A DNA stretch of 9,949 bases from Dehalococcoidia bacterium (GCA_030608125.1 JAUWEU010000013.1:1-9949), one strand, 5' to 3'; counted from the stretch's first letter, positions 1 to 8,920 are shown. The notes: a model not told the origin generated them from the letters alone. A program made the numbers and translations.

Positions 1-98
1 GCAGCAGACTCCCCCAGTTTCATCACTGAGCCTTTACCAAATCGCTTTTCAATTTGGCTAATAGCCAGCTCCAGCGCCTTTTCTCTCTCTGTGGTCAT
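1..98 (-). CDS. recA: RecA recombinase, N-terminal fragment (cut by window edge)
   Basis: Reading leftward from an ATG at 98-96, the frame stays open to the window edge and gives 32 residues beginning [20 protein letters not shown] and continuing [11 protein letters not shown]. This matches the conserved N-terminal segment of bacterial RecA: the helix ending in IEKxFGKGS(V/I)M. RecA is the cytoplasmic ATP-dependent strand-exchange protein that also triggers LexA self-cleavage. The ATPase core, with Walker A and the L1/L2 loops, lies outside the window and cannot be checked. An AAGG Shine-Dalgarno-like motif sits 5 nt before the ATG (107-104). The gene follows nadE on the same strand after an 88-nt gap. 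I saw neither a clear terminator nor a recognisable LexA box in that gap, so read-through from nadE is possible. The identity is secure despite the short length because this segment is highly characteristic. Confidence 0.9.
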   Translation of the reverse strand, partial: MTTEREKALELAISQIEKRFGKGSVMKLGESA

Positions 99-103
99 AT
101 TCG

Positions 104-142
104 CCTTATCCTCATCATAGCACAACTATCCTATTAAAACAA
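104..142 (-). promoter_or_regulatory. Possible recA promoter and ribosome-binding site
   Basis: On the minus strand TTGTTT (142-137), a 17-nt spacer and TATGAT (119-114) form a moderate sigma-70-like promoter ahead of recA. The predicted transcript start, near 107, would coincide with the AAGG ribosome-binding motif (107-104), leaving a very short leader. The fit is weak at the -35 position, and recA could instead be read from the nadE promoter. No GAAC-N4-GTTC-type LexA operator is visible in 99-186. Confidence 0.25.
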
Positions 143-186
143 GGAAAAAACAGGCAGTTGTTGAGTAAGGGGTTGGTAAACAAAGC

Positions 187-915
187 CTAAAAGCTAGCCA
201 CTGGCGGGGGCTGGCGCTTATGGTCACTGGCAGCTATCATAGACTCAATTCTCTCTGTCAATTCATTGCTGGCTTCGCCGGTAATCAGGTAGCGATCGAG
301 TTCATCATAGCTGAGCCCCAGCTCACCCTCATCAGTTTGTCCTTGCCATAAACCAGCCGAGGGAGGCTTATCAATAATTTCCTGCGGAACACCTAGGAAG
401 CTACCCAGTTCCTTTACCTGCCCTTTGACCAGACCGCCTAGTGGCAGAATATCTACCCCACCATCTCCATACTTGGTAAAGTAGCCGATGGACAGCTCAC
501 TCCTATTACCTGAGCCAGCCACCATATATTTGAGCCGATTGGCAAAGTAGTAAAGGGTAAGCATCCTTAACCTAGCTTTGAGGTTGCCTTCAGCTAACCG
601 ATTGACACTGGGGTCTCCACTATCATTAGGCAATGCCTTGAGTAAGGTATCAAAAACAGTATCCAGAACCACTGTTTTAATCGGGATAGAAAACTGGCTA
701 ACCATAGACCGGGCATGCTCCATATCCTCGTGGCTACTATAGCAGGGCATCAGCACCCCAAGCATACTTTGGGGAAAAGCGCGGTGACATAATACAGCCA
801 ATACTGAGGAATCGAGTCCGCCACTTACGCCTACCACTACCCCTTTACACCCGGCAGCCAATACCTTATCTCTTATCCACAAAATCAGCTTATCAGCTAA
901 CTGCTCTGTATTCAT
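187..915 (-). CDS. nadE: NH3-dependent NAD+ synthetase
   Basis: This 242-residue protein amidates nicotinic acid adenine dinucleotide to NAD+ using ATP and ammonia, the last step of NAD biosynthesis. It is an N-type ATP pyrophosphatase. The signature P-loop SGGLDSS is at residues 31-37. Other family landmarks are NLKARLRM (111-118), GSGNRSE (134-140), the GYFTKYGDGG loop (144-153), PLGGLVKGQV (158-167), KPPSAGLWQGQTDEGELG (183-200) and a C-terminal HKRQPPP (232-238). The protein lacks the roughly 300-residue nitrilase-like glutaminase domain of long NadE forms, so ammonia must come from solution or a partner enzyme. Length and the end at TAG (189-187) are normal for the short class, typically about 240-275 residues. 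The start ATG (915-913) places the P-loop at the usual distance and no alternative start fits better. It has no Shine-Dalgarno sequence. The gene is divergent from rpoB and upstream of recA on the same strand. Confidence 0.93.
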   Translation of the reverse strand: MNTEQLADKLILWIRDKVLAAGCKGVVVGVSGGLDSSVLAVLCHRAFPQSMLGVLMPCYSSHEDMEHARSMVSQFSIPIKTVVLDTVFDTLLKALPNDSGDPSVNRLAEGNLKARLRMLTLYYFANRLKYMVAGSGNRSELSIGYFTKYGDGGVDILPLGGLVKGQVKELGSFLGVPQEIIDKPPSAGLWQGQTDEGELGLSYDELDRYLITGEASNELTERIESMIAASDHKRQPPPVASF

Positions 916-930
916 ACAAAATTCAATTAT

Positions 931-959
931 AGTATACTACCCTATAGCTACTTGGTCAA
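931..959 (-). promoter_or_regulatory. nadE promoter (minus strand)
   Basis: On the minus strand TTGACC (959-954), a 17-nt spacer and TATACT (936-931) form a good sigma-70-type promoter. An overlapping TATAAT (931-926) lacks a -35 box at a suitable distance. Transcription would start near 924, only about 9 nt before the nadE ATG. The 10-bp palindrome TAGTATACTA (930-939) covers the -10 box and could be an operator, but I cannot match it to a known NAD regulator. Confidence 0.6.
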
Positions 960-963
960 AAAC

Positions 964-1013
964 TGGGGGGATATTATAATATTAAGCAATGACTCCCCCA
1001 AAATTACCCCCCC
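964..1013. repeat. G-tract/C-tract inverted repeat with AT palindrome between divergent promoters
   Basis: TGGGGGG (964-970) can pair with TCCCCCA (994-1000), giving a stem of about 7 bp around an AT-rich loop. The loop contains the perfect 12-bp palindrome ATATTATAATAT (971-982). A second C-tract, seven Cs at 1007-1013, could compete for the same Gs. The element lies upstream of both the nadE and rpoB promoters, so it is not a leader attenuator of either main transcript. It may be a protein-binding site or simply a DNA structure; no function can be assigned. TATAAT (975-980), with a weak TTGGTC 17 nt upstream (952-957), might also be a second rightward promoter. Confidence 0.4.
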
Positions 1014-1079
1014 TAAAAGTAATAACCGGGCTACATCTTAATTAATTTCGGTTATATTGTAGATGATTCAATTTAACTA

Positions 1080-1108
1080 TTGACAAATGTTGAAAATAAT
1101 GGTATTAT
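1080..1108 (+). promoter_or_regulatory. Main rpoBC promoter
   Basis: A perfect -35 box TTGACA (1080-1085) is separated by exactly 17 nt from TATTAT (1103-1108), which is one mismatch from the -10 consensus. The DNA just upstream (about 1040-1079) is AT-rich and could act as an UP-like element. The predicted start of transcription is about 1115-1117, leaving a leader of roughly 120 nt before rpoB. This is the strongest promoter in the window, as expected for an RNA polymerase operon. Confidence 0.8.
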
Positions 1109-1116
1109 CAAGGTTT

Positions 1117-1185
1117 GTGATTAAGCTTCTTGCGGCTTCACTTCATTATCTCTCATCATTACCCGCAAATTTTACTTTAGTGTAG
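1117..1185 (+). CDS. Possible 22-codon leader reading frame upstream of rpoB
   Basis: A GTG at 1117, within a base or two of the predicted rpoB transcript start, opens a 22-codon frame ending at TAG 1183-1185. It would encode a mildly hydrophobic peptide (VIKLLAASLHYLSSLPANFT, then LV). It would have to be translated as a leaderless message, since no ribosome-binding site is possible upstream. The remaining leader up to 1234 shows only weak short hairpins and no intrinsic terminator. A frame of this length can arise by chance, so this is a candidate only. Confidence 0.15.
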   Translation: MIKLLAASLHYLSSLPANFTLV

Positions 1186-1217
1186 TACCCCAATAGAGAA
1201 GTTTTGCGTGTTTGTTT

Positions 1218-1223
1218 AAGGAG
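1218..1223 (+). promoter_or_regulatory. rpoB ribosome-binding site
   Basis: AAGGAG lies 11 nt before the ATG at 1235. This supports 1235 over the in-frame ATG at 1271, whose only upstream AAGGA (1264-1268) is 2 nt away and too close to work well. Both starts precede the first conserved RpoB segment ([11 protein letters not shown]), so conservation alone does not choose between them. Confidence 0.65.
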
Positions 1224-1234
1224 CAGAGTAAGAG

Positions 1235-4200
1235 ATGGTTCTTGTGTCACCAACACCCACTGAAAGGAAAATGACGCCTGTTTCCAGAAAATCTTATGCC
1301 AAGTTGCCCCAGATACTAGATATACCCAACCTGATTGAAGTCCAACTGGAGTCATTCCGGCGGTTTCAAGAAAAAAGGCTAAAGCAATTATTGGAGGCAA
1401 TATCCCCTATTAAAGACTTCACTGGCAACAGGCTGGAGCTTAGCTTCAAAGACTATGAATTCCGTGGACCTTATCCCACCGAGCAAGATTGCCTCCAGCG
1501 GGACTTAACCTACTCAGCTCGCCTCTATGTGAGGACACAGTTGCTGGTTAAGGAAACGGGGGAAATTAAGGAACAAAACCTATTTTTTGGTAACATTCCA
1601 TTGATGACAGCTAAAGGCACCTTTATTATTAGCGGTGCCGAACGGGTAGTAGTAAGCCAGTTACTCCGCTCACCGGGCGTCTTTTTCACCACCGAAGAAG
1701 ATGCTCCTAGTGGCCGTCAACTATGTCATGCTAAGCTAATCCCGACTCGCGGCGCTTGGCTGGAGTTTGAAACCAGCAACCGGGATGTAATCTCAGCTAA
1801 GATAGACGGCAAACGGAAGATTCCTATTACTACACTTTTGCGCGCTATTGGTTATAGTAGTGATGAGGAACTGCTTAGCTTATTCCCCAAGGAGGATAGC
1901 TCCTCAGAGCACCAGTATATCAGGTCAACTATAGAGCGTGAACCATTGGTTAGGGATGGGACTAGTGCCCTGATTGATATCTATAAAAAATTGCGCCCTG
2001 GTGACCCACTCAACATCGAAAACGCTAAAAAACTAATAAACAACCTGTTCTTTAATTCCCAGCGTTATGACCTAGGCGAGGTTGGTCGGTATAAGCTTAA
2101 TAAGCGATTAGGGCTTAAGGTTGCCGAAAATCAGCGGACTCTAACCACAGAAGATATTATAGAAATAGTCAGGCACATCATTATGGTTAACAATGGCAGT
2201 GATAGCCCTGACGATATTGACCATCTGGGCAATCGGCGGGTACGCACTGTGGGTGAGCTGATTCAAAACCAGTTTCGTATTGGGCTACTGCGCATGGAGC
2301 GAGTAACCAGGGAGCGTATGAGCATTATTGACACTGAAGCAGTTACTCCCAGCGCTCTAGTCAACATTCACCCTATAGTAGCCGCCATCAGGGAGTTCTT
2401 CAGTAGCTCACAGCTATCACAGTTTATGGACCAAACCAACCCACTGGCTGAGCTAACTCATAAGCGTCGCCTATCAGCAATGGGACCAGGAGGTCTATCT
2501 CGGGAGCGTGCTGGCTTTGATGTCCGTGATGTACACTTTTCTCACTACGGTAGAATCTGTCCTATAGAGACACCGGAGGGACCTAACATTGGTCTTATCG
2601 GCTCTCTAGCCACCTACAGTATAATTAATGATTATGGTTTCATTGAGACACCATACCGCAAGGTTATTACCGAAGTAAGCAATACCTACGATAAATTACC
2701 GGGTAAGACAACCCGGGAAGTGGTGCTTGATGACAACGACAATACTATGGTAGAGGCTGGAGCCACCATTACCCCTGAGCTGGCTACTGAACTAAGTCAC
2801 CTATCTCCTCGGACTATAAAGGTGATACCCTTTGTCTCTGATGAGGTAATCTACCTAACCGCCGACAAAGAGGATGAATATACCATTGCTCAGGCTAATG
2901 CCCGGCTTGACGAAAATAACCAATTTATAGAAGAAAAGGTTGAAGCCAGGCTGGGTGACCGCTACCTACTGGAGTCTCCAAATAAAATCCAGCTAATGGA
3001 TGTATCACCTAAACAGATATTCAGTGTTTCCACATCATTAATCCCCTTCCTAGAACATAACGATGCTAATCGTGCCCTGATGGGCTCTAATATGCAGCGG
3101 CAGGCTGTGCCCCTACTTCGCCCTGAGGCACCTTTAGTAGCTACAGGTATGGAAATGGAAGCGGCTAAGCGTAGTGGTCAGGTGCTCTTTACCCAACATT
3201 CGGGAACGGTAACTTCAGTTACTAGCTCACAGATTGTGGTTGCTGAAGATGGCGATGAGAAGACATATCAGCTAATGAAATTTGTGCGCACTAATCAAGG
3301 GACTTGTATCAATCAGCGCCCTACGGTGAGTAAGGGTGACCGAGTAGAACCGGATGAGCTTCTAGCCGATAGCTCAGCTACTGAGCAAGGAGAATTAGCG
3401 CTAGGACAGAATGTGCTGTGTGCCTTTATGAGCTGGGAAGGCTATAACTTTGAGGATGCTATCATTATTAGCAATCGTCTAGTTGAACAGGACAAGTTTA
3501 CTTCTATTCATATTGAGAAGCATGAGGTAGAAGCACGGAATACTAAGTTAGGTCCCGAAGAAATTACCAGAGATATACCTAATGTAGGTGAGGAAAGTCT
3601 GCGTGAGCTTGATGAAACCGGAATTATTCGGATTGGTGCTGAAGTAGGTCCGGATGACATTCTAGTGGGTAAAATTACCCCAAAGGGGGAAACTGAGCTA
3701 TCGGCTGAGGAGAAACTTTTGCGGGCTATCTTTGGCGAAAAAGCCCGAGAAGTGAAGGATACTTCTCTGCGAGTGCCTCACGGTGAGCGGGGCAAAGTGA
3801 TTAATGTGAGAAATGTGTCCCGTTATGACAAGGACGAAGAGCTACCGGCCGGGGTCAATCAATGGGTACAGGTCTGGGTTGCCCAGAAACGAAAAATCTC
3901 GGTAGGGGATAAGCTATCTGGGCGGCATGGCAATAAGGGGGTTATCTCCCTTATTGCCCCGGTTGAGGACATGCCTTTTCTCCCCGATGGCACCCCGGTA
4001 GATATTATACTTAACCCTATAGGTGTTCCATCACGCATGAATATTGGTCAGGTTCTAGAAACCCATCTCGGCTGGGCGGCTCAGAGGCTGGGCTTGAAGG
4101 TGTTTAGCCCCATCTTTGATGGCGCCAGTGATATTGCTATTGAGGATGCTCTGGCTAGGGCTTGGCTAGCTCAAAAGGCTGGGGCAGTTAACCATAACCC

Positions 4201-4948
4201 CATTAATGGAGACTCGACCCTGCAACTGGAGCAGGCTAAGGCATGGCTTGAGAATCATGGTTATGATGCCGACAAGGTGTTCAGTGATGACTATCCTGGA
4301 GAGGCGAAGGAGGCTTGCCTCCGCTTATGGCTCGAAGAGCTGGGCGTAGCCAGCCGAGAGCTTAACCCACAGGAGCTGGGGCAAGCAGTTAAAAAGGTCG
4401 AGGCGGAAGAGAATCTGGCTCCGCCTATTCTGGGCAAGGTTATACTCCACCACGGACGTACTGGTGAGCCATTTGATCAGCCGGTAACGGTGGGTAGTAT
4501 CTATATGATGAAGCTAATCCACTTGGTTGAGGATAAGGTTCACGCCCGTTCCATTGGTCCTTACTCCTTGATTACCCAGCAGCCCGTGGGGGGCAAGGCT
4601 CGATTTGGCGGTCAGCGCTTTGGTGAAATGGAGGTATGGGCACTAGAAGCCTATGGCGCTGCCCACAACCTCCAGGAAGTTTTGACCATTAAGTCAGACG
4701 ATGTGATTGGGCGAGACAAAACCTATGAAGCTATAGTTAAGAATGAGGATATTTTCCAACCCGGTGTGCCAGAATCGTTTAAGGTTCTGGTTAAGGAACT
4801 GCAGAGCTTAGGGCTTGCCGTTGAGGTGATTAACGAAGAGGAAAGGGCAACCACTGCCGAGGAGACTAAGCAAGTCCCTGAACTAGAGACGGAGCTTGAA
4901 ATTGCTGAAAACCTAGCTGAGGGAGAGGTAAAAGAAGAAAATGCTTGA
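1235..4948 (+). CDS. rpoB: DNA-directed RNA polymerase subunit beta
   Basis: This 1237-residue protein is the beta subunit of core RNA polymerase and forms one pincer and part of the active site with RpoC. The N-terminal [11 protein letters not shown] begins near residue 18. [20 protein letters not shown] starts at 120 and RSPGVFF is at 145-151. The rifampicin-pocket region runs from [13 protein letters not shown] (388-400) through [12 protein letters not shown] (409-420), followed by [22 protein letters not shown] is at 736-742 (E740/D741 match E. coli E813/D814). [12 protein letters not shown] holds K893 and K901, equivalent to the nucleotide-contacting K1065 and K1073. The C-terminus has [14 protein letters not shown] and [18 protein letters not shown], then an acidic tail of about 35 residues. 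Compared with E. coli, about 80 extra residues lie between FDGAS (961-965) and [14 protein letters not shown] (from 1067). The gene starts its own operon and is divergent from nadE. It is not directly preceded by rplJ-rplL as in many bacteria. Its last 8 nt overlap rpoC. Confidence 0.98.
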   Translation: MVLVSPTPTERKMTPVSRKSYAKLPQILDIPNLIEVQLESFRRFQEKRLKQLLEAISPIKDFTGNRLELSFKDYEFRGPYPTEQDCLQRDLTYSARLYVRTQLLVKETGEIKEQNLFFGNIPLMTAKGTFIISGAERVVVSQLLRSPGVFFTTEEDAPSGRQLCHAKLIPTRGAWLEFETSNRDVISAKIDGKRKIPITTLLRAIGYSSDEELLSLFPKEDSSSEHQYIRSTIEREPLVRDGTSALIDIYKKLRPGDPLNIENAKKLINNLFFNSQRYDLGEVGRYKLNKRLGLKVAENQRTLTTEDIIEIVRHIIMVNNGSDSPDDIDHLGNRRVRTVGELIQNQFRIGLLRMERVTRERMSIIDTEAVTPSALVNIHPIVAAIREFFSSSQLSQFMDQTNPLAELTHKRRLSAMGPGGLSRERAGFDVRDVHFSHYGRICPIETPEGPNIGLIGSLATYSIINDYGFIETPYRKVITEVSNTYDKLPGKTTREVVLDDNDNTMVEAGATITPELATELSHLSPRTIKVIPFVSDEVIYLTADKEDEYTIAQANARLDENNQFIEEKVEARLGDRYLLESPNKIQLMDVSPKQIFSVSTSLIPFLEHNDANRALMGSNMQRQAVPLLRPEAPLVATGMEMEAAKRSGQVLFTQHSGTVTSVTSSQIVVAEDGDEKTYQLMKFVRTNQGTCINQRPTVSKGDRVEPDELLADSSATEQGELALGQNVLCAFMSWEGYNFEDAIIISNRLVEQDKFTSIHIEKHEVEARNTKLGPEEITRDIPNVGEESLRELDETGIIRIGAEVGPDDILVGKITPKGETELSAEEKLLRAIFGEKAREVKDTSLRVPHGERGKVINVRNVSRYDKDEELPAGVNQWVQVWVAQKRKISVGDKLSGRHGNKGVISLIAPVEDMPFLPDGTPVDIILNPIGVPSRMNIGQVLETHLGWAAQRLGLKVFSPIFDGASDIAIEDALARAWLAQKAGAVNHNPINGDSTLQLEQAKAWLENHGYDADKVFSDDYPGEAKEACLRLWLEELGVASRELNPQELGQAVKKVEAEENLAPPILGKVILHHGRTGEPFDQPVTVGSIYMMKLIHLVEDKVHARSIGPYSLITQQPVGGKARFGGQRFGEMEVWALEAYGAAHNLQEVLTIKSDDVIGRDKTYEAIVKNEDIFQPGVPESFKVLVKELQSLGLAVEVINEEERATTAEETKQVPELETELEIAENLAEGEVKEENA
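4157..4414 (+). other. Lineage-specific insertion in RpoB (about residues 975-1060)
   Basis: Between FDGAS (961-965) and the conserved [14 protein letters not shown] motif (from 1067) there are about 100 residues, where E. coli RpoB has about 20. The extra segment is charged and probably helical. It contains [12 protein letters not shown], a possible second repeat-like unit ([19 protein letters not shown]), then [17 protein letters not shown]. The two AxAWL-type segments suggest a small helical subdomain. Its function is unknown. Insertions at variable sites in RpoB are common lineage markers, and this one may be shared across the relatives of this organism. Confidence 0.6.
4921..4948 (+). 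promoter_or_regulatory. rpoB-rpoC junction: ribosome-binding site and 8-nt gene overlap
   Basis: The rpoC ATG (4941-4943) lies inside the end of rpoB, and the shared sequence ATGCTTGA ends with the rpoB stop TGA (4946-4948). GGGAGAGG (4921-4928), 12 nt before the ATG, could bind the ribosome. The overlap suggests translational coupling, which would help keep beta and beta' production equal. No promoter or terminator is evident here. Confidence 0.7.
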
Positions 4949-7900
4949 AGTTAACGATTTTGATGCCATCCGTATCTCTCTGGCTTCACCGGAGCAGATC
5001 AGGAGCTGGTCCTACGGTGAGGTAACCAAACCAGAGACTTTTAACTACCGCACCTTGAGACCTGAAAGAGACGGGCTTTTTTGTGAGGGAATCTTTGGTC
5101 CAACGAAAGACTTTGAGTGCTATTGTGGCAAGTACAAAAAGATACGCTACAAGGGGGTTATTTGCGATAAGTGTGGCGTTGAGGTAGCTCGGGCTAAAGT
5201 ACGCCGGGAACGTATGGGACATATTGAGTTGGCGTGCCCGGTGAGTCATATCTGGTTTGCCAAGGGGATACCCAGCCGATTGGGACTACTGCTTGACCTG
5301 TCGCTGCGGAGCTTGGAGCGTGTCCTTTATCTCTCCCATTATGTCATCACCTCTATAGATGAAGAGGCACGACAGGAAGTAATTAAACAGCTTGAGGAGA
5401 ACACCTCGCACAAAATAGCCGAGTGCCAAGAGGCACTGGAGGCTAAAATCGCAGACATGGAGCAGAAGCAGGCGACAGTAGAGGAAATAAACCAGCTCCG
5501 GCAGCATTTCATTGAGGAGAAAACACGGTTTGAAGAAGAGCTTTCCGCCAATGTGGAACAACTAAAAGACCTTCGGAAACGGGCACTACTCACCGAGAAC
5601 CGTTACCATGAACTCAAGCAGAAATATGGCCAAGTTTTTAAGGCTGGGATGGGGGCTGAGGCTATCCTTCAAATTCTTAAGGATGTTAACCTTGATGAAT
5701 TGCGTAGTAAGCTAATCCAAGAGACCCATTCTACTTCAGGTCAACGGCGCAGGAAGGCAAGTAAGCAGCTACAGATAGTGGAAGCCTTCCGCCGCAGTGG
5801 CAATAAACCAGAGTGGATGATTTTAATTGTGTTGCCTGTCTTACCCCCAGAACTTCGCCCTATGGTTCAGCTAGACGGAGGCAGATTCGCTACCAGTGAC
5901 CTTAATGACCTGTATCGACGAGTGATTAATCGTAATAACCGACTATGTCACTTATTGGAAATTGGGGCGCCAGAGATTATCATCCGCAATGAGAAACGGA
6001 TGCTCCAGGAAGCAGTTGACTCCCTTATTGATAATGGTCGGCGGGGACGAGCCGTTTCCGTCAGCCGTAATCATAAATTGAAGTCACTCTCAGATATGCT
6101 CCGGGGCAAACAAGGACGCTTTCGCCAGAATCTACTAGGTAAGCGAGTTGATTACAGCGGTCGGTCGGTCATCGTTGTCGGTCCGGAACTTAAGCTTCAC
6201 CAATGTGGTTTACCCAGACAGATGGCTCTAGAGCTATTTAAGCCCTTCGTTATGCACCGACTGGTGGAGCAGGACCTTGCCCACAACATTAAGAGCGCCC
6301 GACGGCTAGTGGAGAGAGCTAAGCCAGAGGTATATGACATACTGGAAGAGGTTACCAAGGAGCGACCGGTACTGCTTAACCGCGCTCCTACCCTGCACCG
6401 GCTTAGTATCCAGGCTTTTGAGCCAGTACTCATCGATGGCAATGCCATACAGCTCCATCCCCTGGTATGTTCTGCCTTTAATGCTGATTTTGATGGTGAC
6501 CAGATGGCAGTTCACATCCCCTTGTCTAAAGCTGCCGTTAAAGAGGCTAGAGAGATGATGCTCAGCACCCACAATATGCTGCTGCCAAGCTGTGGTGAGC
6601 CAGTGGTAGCCCCGACTCTGGATATAGTCCTCGGTTGCTACTACCTGACTACCATCACTCCTGGAGCTAAAGGGGAAGTGGCAATCTTCGGCAGTTTTGA
6701 TGAAGCAAGGCTTGCTTATGAACTTGGCGCTATTGACCTCAGAGTTGAGATTGAGGTCAGAGACCAAGAAAGGGGTCAAAGGGTTAAAACTAGTGCCGGT
6801 CGCATCATCTTTAACAGTGTTCTGCCTCCAGAGCTAGGCTTCTACAACAAAGTAATTGACAAATCAGGCTTAAAGCAAATAGTAACCGATTGCTATAAGC
6901 TACTAAGTAACGAAGATACGGCGGTGGTGCTGGATAACCTCAAACAGCTAGGCTTCCACTATACTACCAAATCAGGGATTACTATTGCTACCAGCGATAT
7001 TGAGGTTCCTCAGAGTAAACCAAAGCTATTAGAAGAGGCCGAGGAAAGGGTCACCATTATTGAAAACCAGTATCATCGTGGCTTAATCACTGAGGATGAA
7101 AGATATAATGGCGCCGTAGGGATATGGATGGAAACCACCGACAGGATTACTGATACCATCTCTCATACTCTTGATCGCTATGGTGGCATTTACATGATGG
7201 CAGCATCTGGAGCCAAGGGGAATGTTTCCCAGATTAGCCAGATGGGAGGTATGCGGGGTTTAATGACTGACCCATCAGGTAGGATAATTGACTTTCCTAT
7301 CAAGTCGTGCCTCCGTGAAGGACTTAGTGTTCTGGAATACTTTATTTCTACCCACGGTGCTCGCAAGGGATTAGCTGATACCGCCCTGAGGACTTCAAAT
7401 AGCGGTTACCTCACCAGACGTCTTATTGATGTTGCCCAGGATGTTATCACCATTCAGGAGGACTGTGGTACTACAGACGGTATATGGATATCTGAACAAC
7501 AAGAAAAGGGGCTACTAGCATCACTGACTGAGCGAATAACCGGTCGGTTAGCGGCTAGTAAGGTGGTTAATCCTGGCACTGGAGAAACCATTGTTGACCG
7601 AAATGAGGAAATTAATGAGCAGAAGGCAAATGAAATTATTGCTGCTGGGTTAATTAAAGTTCATGTCAGGTCACCCCTTACTTGTCAGTCCAGGCACGAT
7701 TGCTGCCAACGGTGCTACGGTAGAGACCTTGCTCATGGCCATTTGGTTGCCCTCAACACAGCAGTAGGCATTATCGCTGCCCAGAGTATCGGCGAGCCAG
7801 GTACCCAGCTAACCCTGCGCACCTTCCACACCGGCGGTGTAGTGGGACTTGATATCACCAGCGGTCTGCCCCGGATAGAAGAACTCTTTGAGGCAAGACC

Positions 7901-8810
7901 ACCTAAGAATCAAGCAATTATCTCAGAAATAGATGGTGTGGCAGAAGTGTTTGATAAGGAGGGGGGGAAAGTAATTAGGGTCACTAGCTCTGATATATTC
8001 CGCGACGAATATTCACTGCCCCCTGGCTGGCAGGTTATGGTGAACAACGGTCAATGGGTAGATATAGGAGCTGTGTTGTCTCAAGCCCCTGAGACTGAAG
8101 CTACGCCACAGACTGTAGCCTTGACCACTGAAACTCAAACTATCCTAGCTCGTGTAGCTGGTATAGTGACTATTGAAGGTGAGCAATTATTCATTAGCTA
8201 TGAGGAGAAAGAGGAACGAGAGTATGCTGTTCCGGCTGCCGCCCGTATTTGTGTTCAAGCTGGAGACCAAATAAAGGCAGGGCAGCGACTTACTGAGGGT
8301 TCTATTAATCCACAGGATATTCTGCGTATTTTGGGCAGGGAGGCAGTCCAGCAATACCTGGTAGAAGAGGTGCAAAAGGTATACCGCTCCCAGGGAGTGA
8401 ACATAAATGACAAGCATATTGAAGTTATTGTCCATCAGATGCTGACCAAGGTTCGTATTGATTCTTCTGGCGACACCGAACTCGTGCCCGGAGAGTTGAT
8501 AGACAGGTTCCATTATGAGGACATTAATGCTAATGTATTGGCTGAGGGGGGTGAGCCAGCCACTGCCCACACTGTATTAATGAGTATAACCAGAGCCTCG
8601 CTGAGCACTGATAGCTGGCTAGCCGATGCCTCCTTCCAAGAGACTACCAGAGTGCTTACCGAAGCTGCAATTTGTGGCAAGATAGATAAGCTGACCGGGC
8701 TTAAGGAGAATGTAATTATTGGTAAGCTGATTCCAGCCCGTTACCCAGCTTCTGAGGAGGTGCCAATGTTAGCTCCTGGTGAGGAAGATAGAGAGGAGAT
8801 AACTATGTAG
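4941..8810 (+). CDS. rpoC: DNA-directed RNA polymerase subunit beta'
   Basis: This 1289-residue catalytic subunit of core RNA polymerase starts with [20 protein letters not shown], typical of the family. The first zinc site uses C60, C62, C75 and C78. A charged coiled coil occupies about residues 138-215. [20 protein letters not shown] and [20 protein letters not shown] mark the clamp and switch region. The catalytic loop NADFDGDQ has Mg-binding aspartates D516, D518 and D520. The bridge helix is about 805-834 ([20 protein letters not shown]). The second zinc site is C842, C915, C922 and C925, with E. coli spacing between the last three. The trigger loop LRTFHTGG carries R960 and H963. The C-terminal [14 protein letters not shown] is present, but the usual following GTG is replaced by RYPAS and a short acidic tail. 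Length is normal for non-proteobacterial RpoC. It is co-transcribed with rpoB and followed by a terminator. Confidence 0.98.
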   Translation: MLEVNDFDAIRISLASPEQIRSWSYGEVTKPETFNYRTLRPERDGLFCEGIFGPTKDFECYCGKYKKIRYKGVICDKCGVEVARAKVRRERMGHIELACPVSHIWFAKGIPSRLGLLLDLSLRSLERVLYLSHYVITSIDEEARQEVIKQLEENTSHKIAECQEALEAKIADMEQKQATVEEINQLRQHFIEEKTRFEEELSANVEQLKDLRKRALLTENRYHELKQKYGQVFKAGMGAEAILQILKDVNLDELRSKLIQETHSTSGQRRRKASKQLQIVEAFRRSGNKPEWMILIVLPVLPPELRPMVQLDGGRFATSDLNDLYRRVINRNNRLCHLLEIGAPEIIIRNEKRMLQEAVDSLIDNGRRGRAVSVSRNHKLKSLSDMLRGKQGRFRQNLLGKRVDYSGRSVIVVGPELKLHQCGLPRQMALELFKPFVMHRLVEQDLAHNIKSARRLVERAKPEVYDILEEVTKERPVLLNRAPTLHRLSIQAFEPVLIDGNAIQLHPLVCSAFNADFDGDQMAVHIPLSKAAVKEAREMMLSTHNMLLPSCGEPVVAPTLDIVLGCYYLTTITPGAKGEVAIFGSFDEARLAYELGAIDLRVEIEVRDQERGQRVKTSAGRIIFNSVLPPELGFYNKVIDKSGLKQIVTDCYKLLSNEDTAVVLDNLKQLGFHYTTKSGITIATSDIEVPQSKPKLLEEAEERVTIIENQYHRGLITEDERYNGAVGIWMETTDRITDTISHTLDRYGGIYMMAASGAKGNVSQISQMGGMRGLMTDPSGRIIDFPIKSCLREGLSVLEYFISTHGARKGLADTALRTSNSGYLTRRLIDVAQDVITIQEDCGTTDGIWISEQQEKGLLASLTERITGRLAASKVVNPGTGETIVDRNEEINEQKANEIIAAGLIKVHVRSPLTCQSRHDCCQRCYGRDLAHGHLVALNTAVGIIAAQSIGEPGTQLTLRTFHTGGVVGLDITSGLPRIEELFEARPPKNQAIISEIDGVAEVFDKEGGKVIRVTSSDIFRDEYSLPPGWQVMVNNGQWVDIGAVLSQAPETEATPQTVALTTETQTILARVAGIVTIEGEQLFISYEEKEEREYAVPAAARICVQAGDQIKAGQRLTEGSINPQDILRILGREAVQQYLVEEVQKVYRSQGVNINDKHIEVIVHQMLTKVRIDSSGDTELVPGELIDRFHYEDINANVLAEGGEPATAHTVLMSITRASLSTDSWLADASFQETTRVLTEAAICGKIDKLTGLKENVIIGKLIPARYPASEEVPMLAPGEEDREEITM

Positions 8811-8840
8811 GACCTCCTGGCACCACATTTGATGTTAATA

Positions 8841-8876
8841 GAGGGTCGCCCTATCTTAACGGCGACCCTTCTTATT
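8841..8876 (+). terminator. Intrinsic terminator of the rpoBC operon
   Basis: GGGTCGCC (8843-8850) pairs perfectly with GGCGACCC (8861-8868) around a 10-nt loop. A-T and G-T pairs extend the stem to about 10 bp (8841-8870). A T-rich tail, TTCTTATT, follows at once. It lies 30 nt after the rpoC stop codon, the expected place to end the rpoBC transcript. It separates the operon from ruvB. Confidence 0.85.
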
Positions 8877-8904
8877 GCCGTCTGCCCTAGTTCAGGTAAA
8901 GATG

Positions 8905-8913
8905 TGATATAAT
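8905..8913 (+). promoter_or_regulatory. Extended -10 promoter for ruvB
   Basis: TGATATAAT is a perfect extended -10 element: a TG one base ahead of consensus TATAAT at 8908-8913. The position expected for a -35 box (about 8885-8890) reads CCCTAG and is poor, as is common when an extended -10 is used. Transcription should start at about 8920, after the rpoBC terminator, giving ruvB its own transcript with a leader of about 50 nt. Confidence 0.6.
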
Positions 8914-8920
8914 AAGGAAG

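Noticed and set aside
99..186. Terminator or LexA operator between nadE and recA
   Set aside because: Only very short stems are seen, none followed by a proper T run, and no GAAC-N4-GTTC-type palindrome is present.
1146..1400. 84-codon minus-strand frame spanning the rpoB leader and start
   Set aside because: It overlaps the rpoB ribosome-binding site and N-terminus and shows no family motif. It would need transcription against a very strong promoter.
1889..1904. AAGGAGG followed by a 5-bp hairpin within rpoB
   Set aside because: It encodes ordinary RpoB residues (KEDSS), the stem is short with no T tract, and no internal start is suitably placed.
5340..5590. Charged coiled-coil insertion in the RpoC N-terminal region as a novelty
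   Set aside because: E. coli lacks it, but comparable coiled-coil insertions occur at this site in RpoC of Actinobacteria and other groups, so it is not unusual.
6306..6779. 157-codon open frame on the minus strand inside rpoC
   Set aside because: It lies wholly within the well-supported rpoC coding sequence, antisense to the catalytic region, and its translation resembles no protein family I recognise. Long antisense shadow frames are common in conserved genes.
8187..8570. 127-codon open frame on the minus strand inside rpoC
   Set aside because: Antisense to the conserved RpoC C-terminal region, with no recognisable motif; treated as a shadow.
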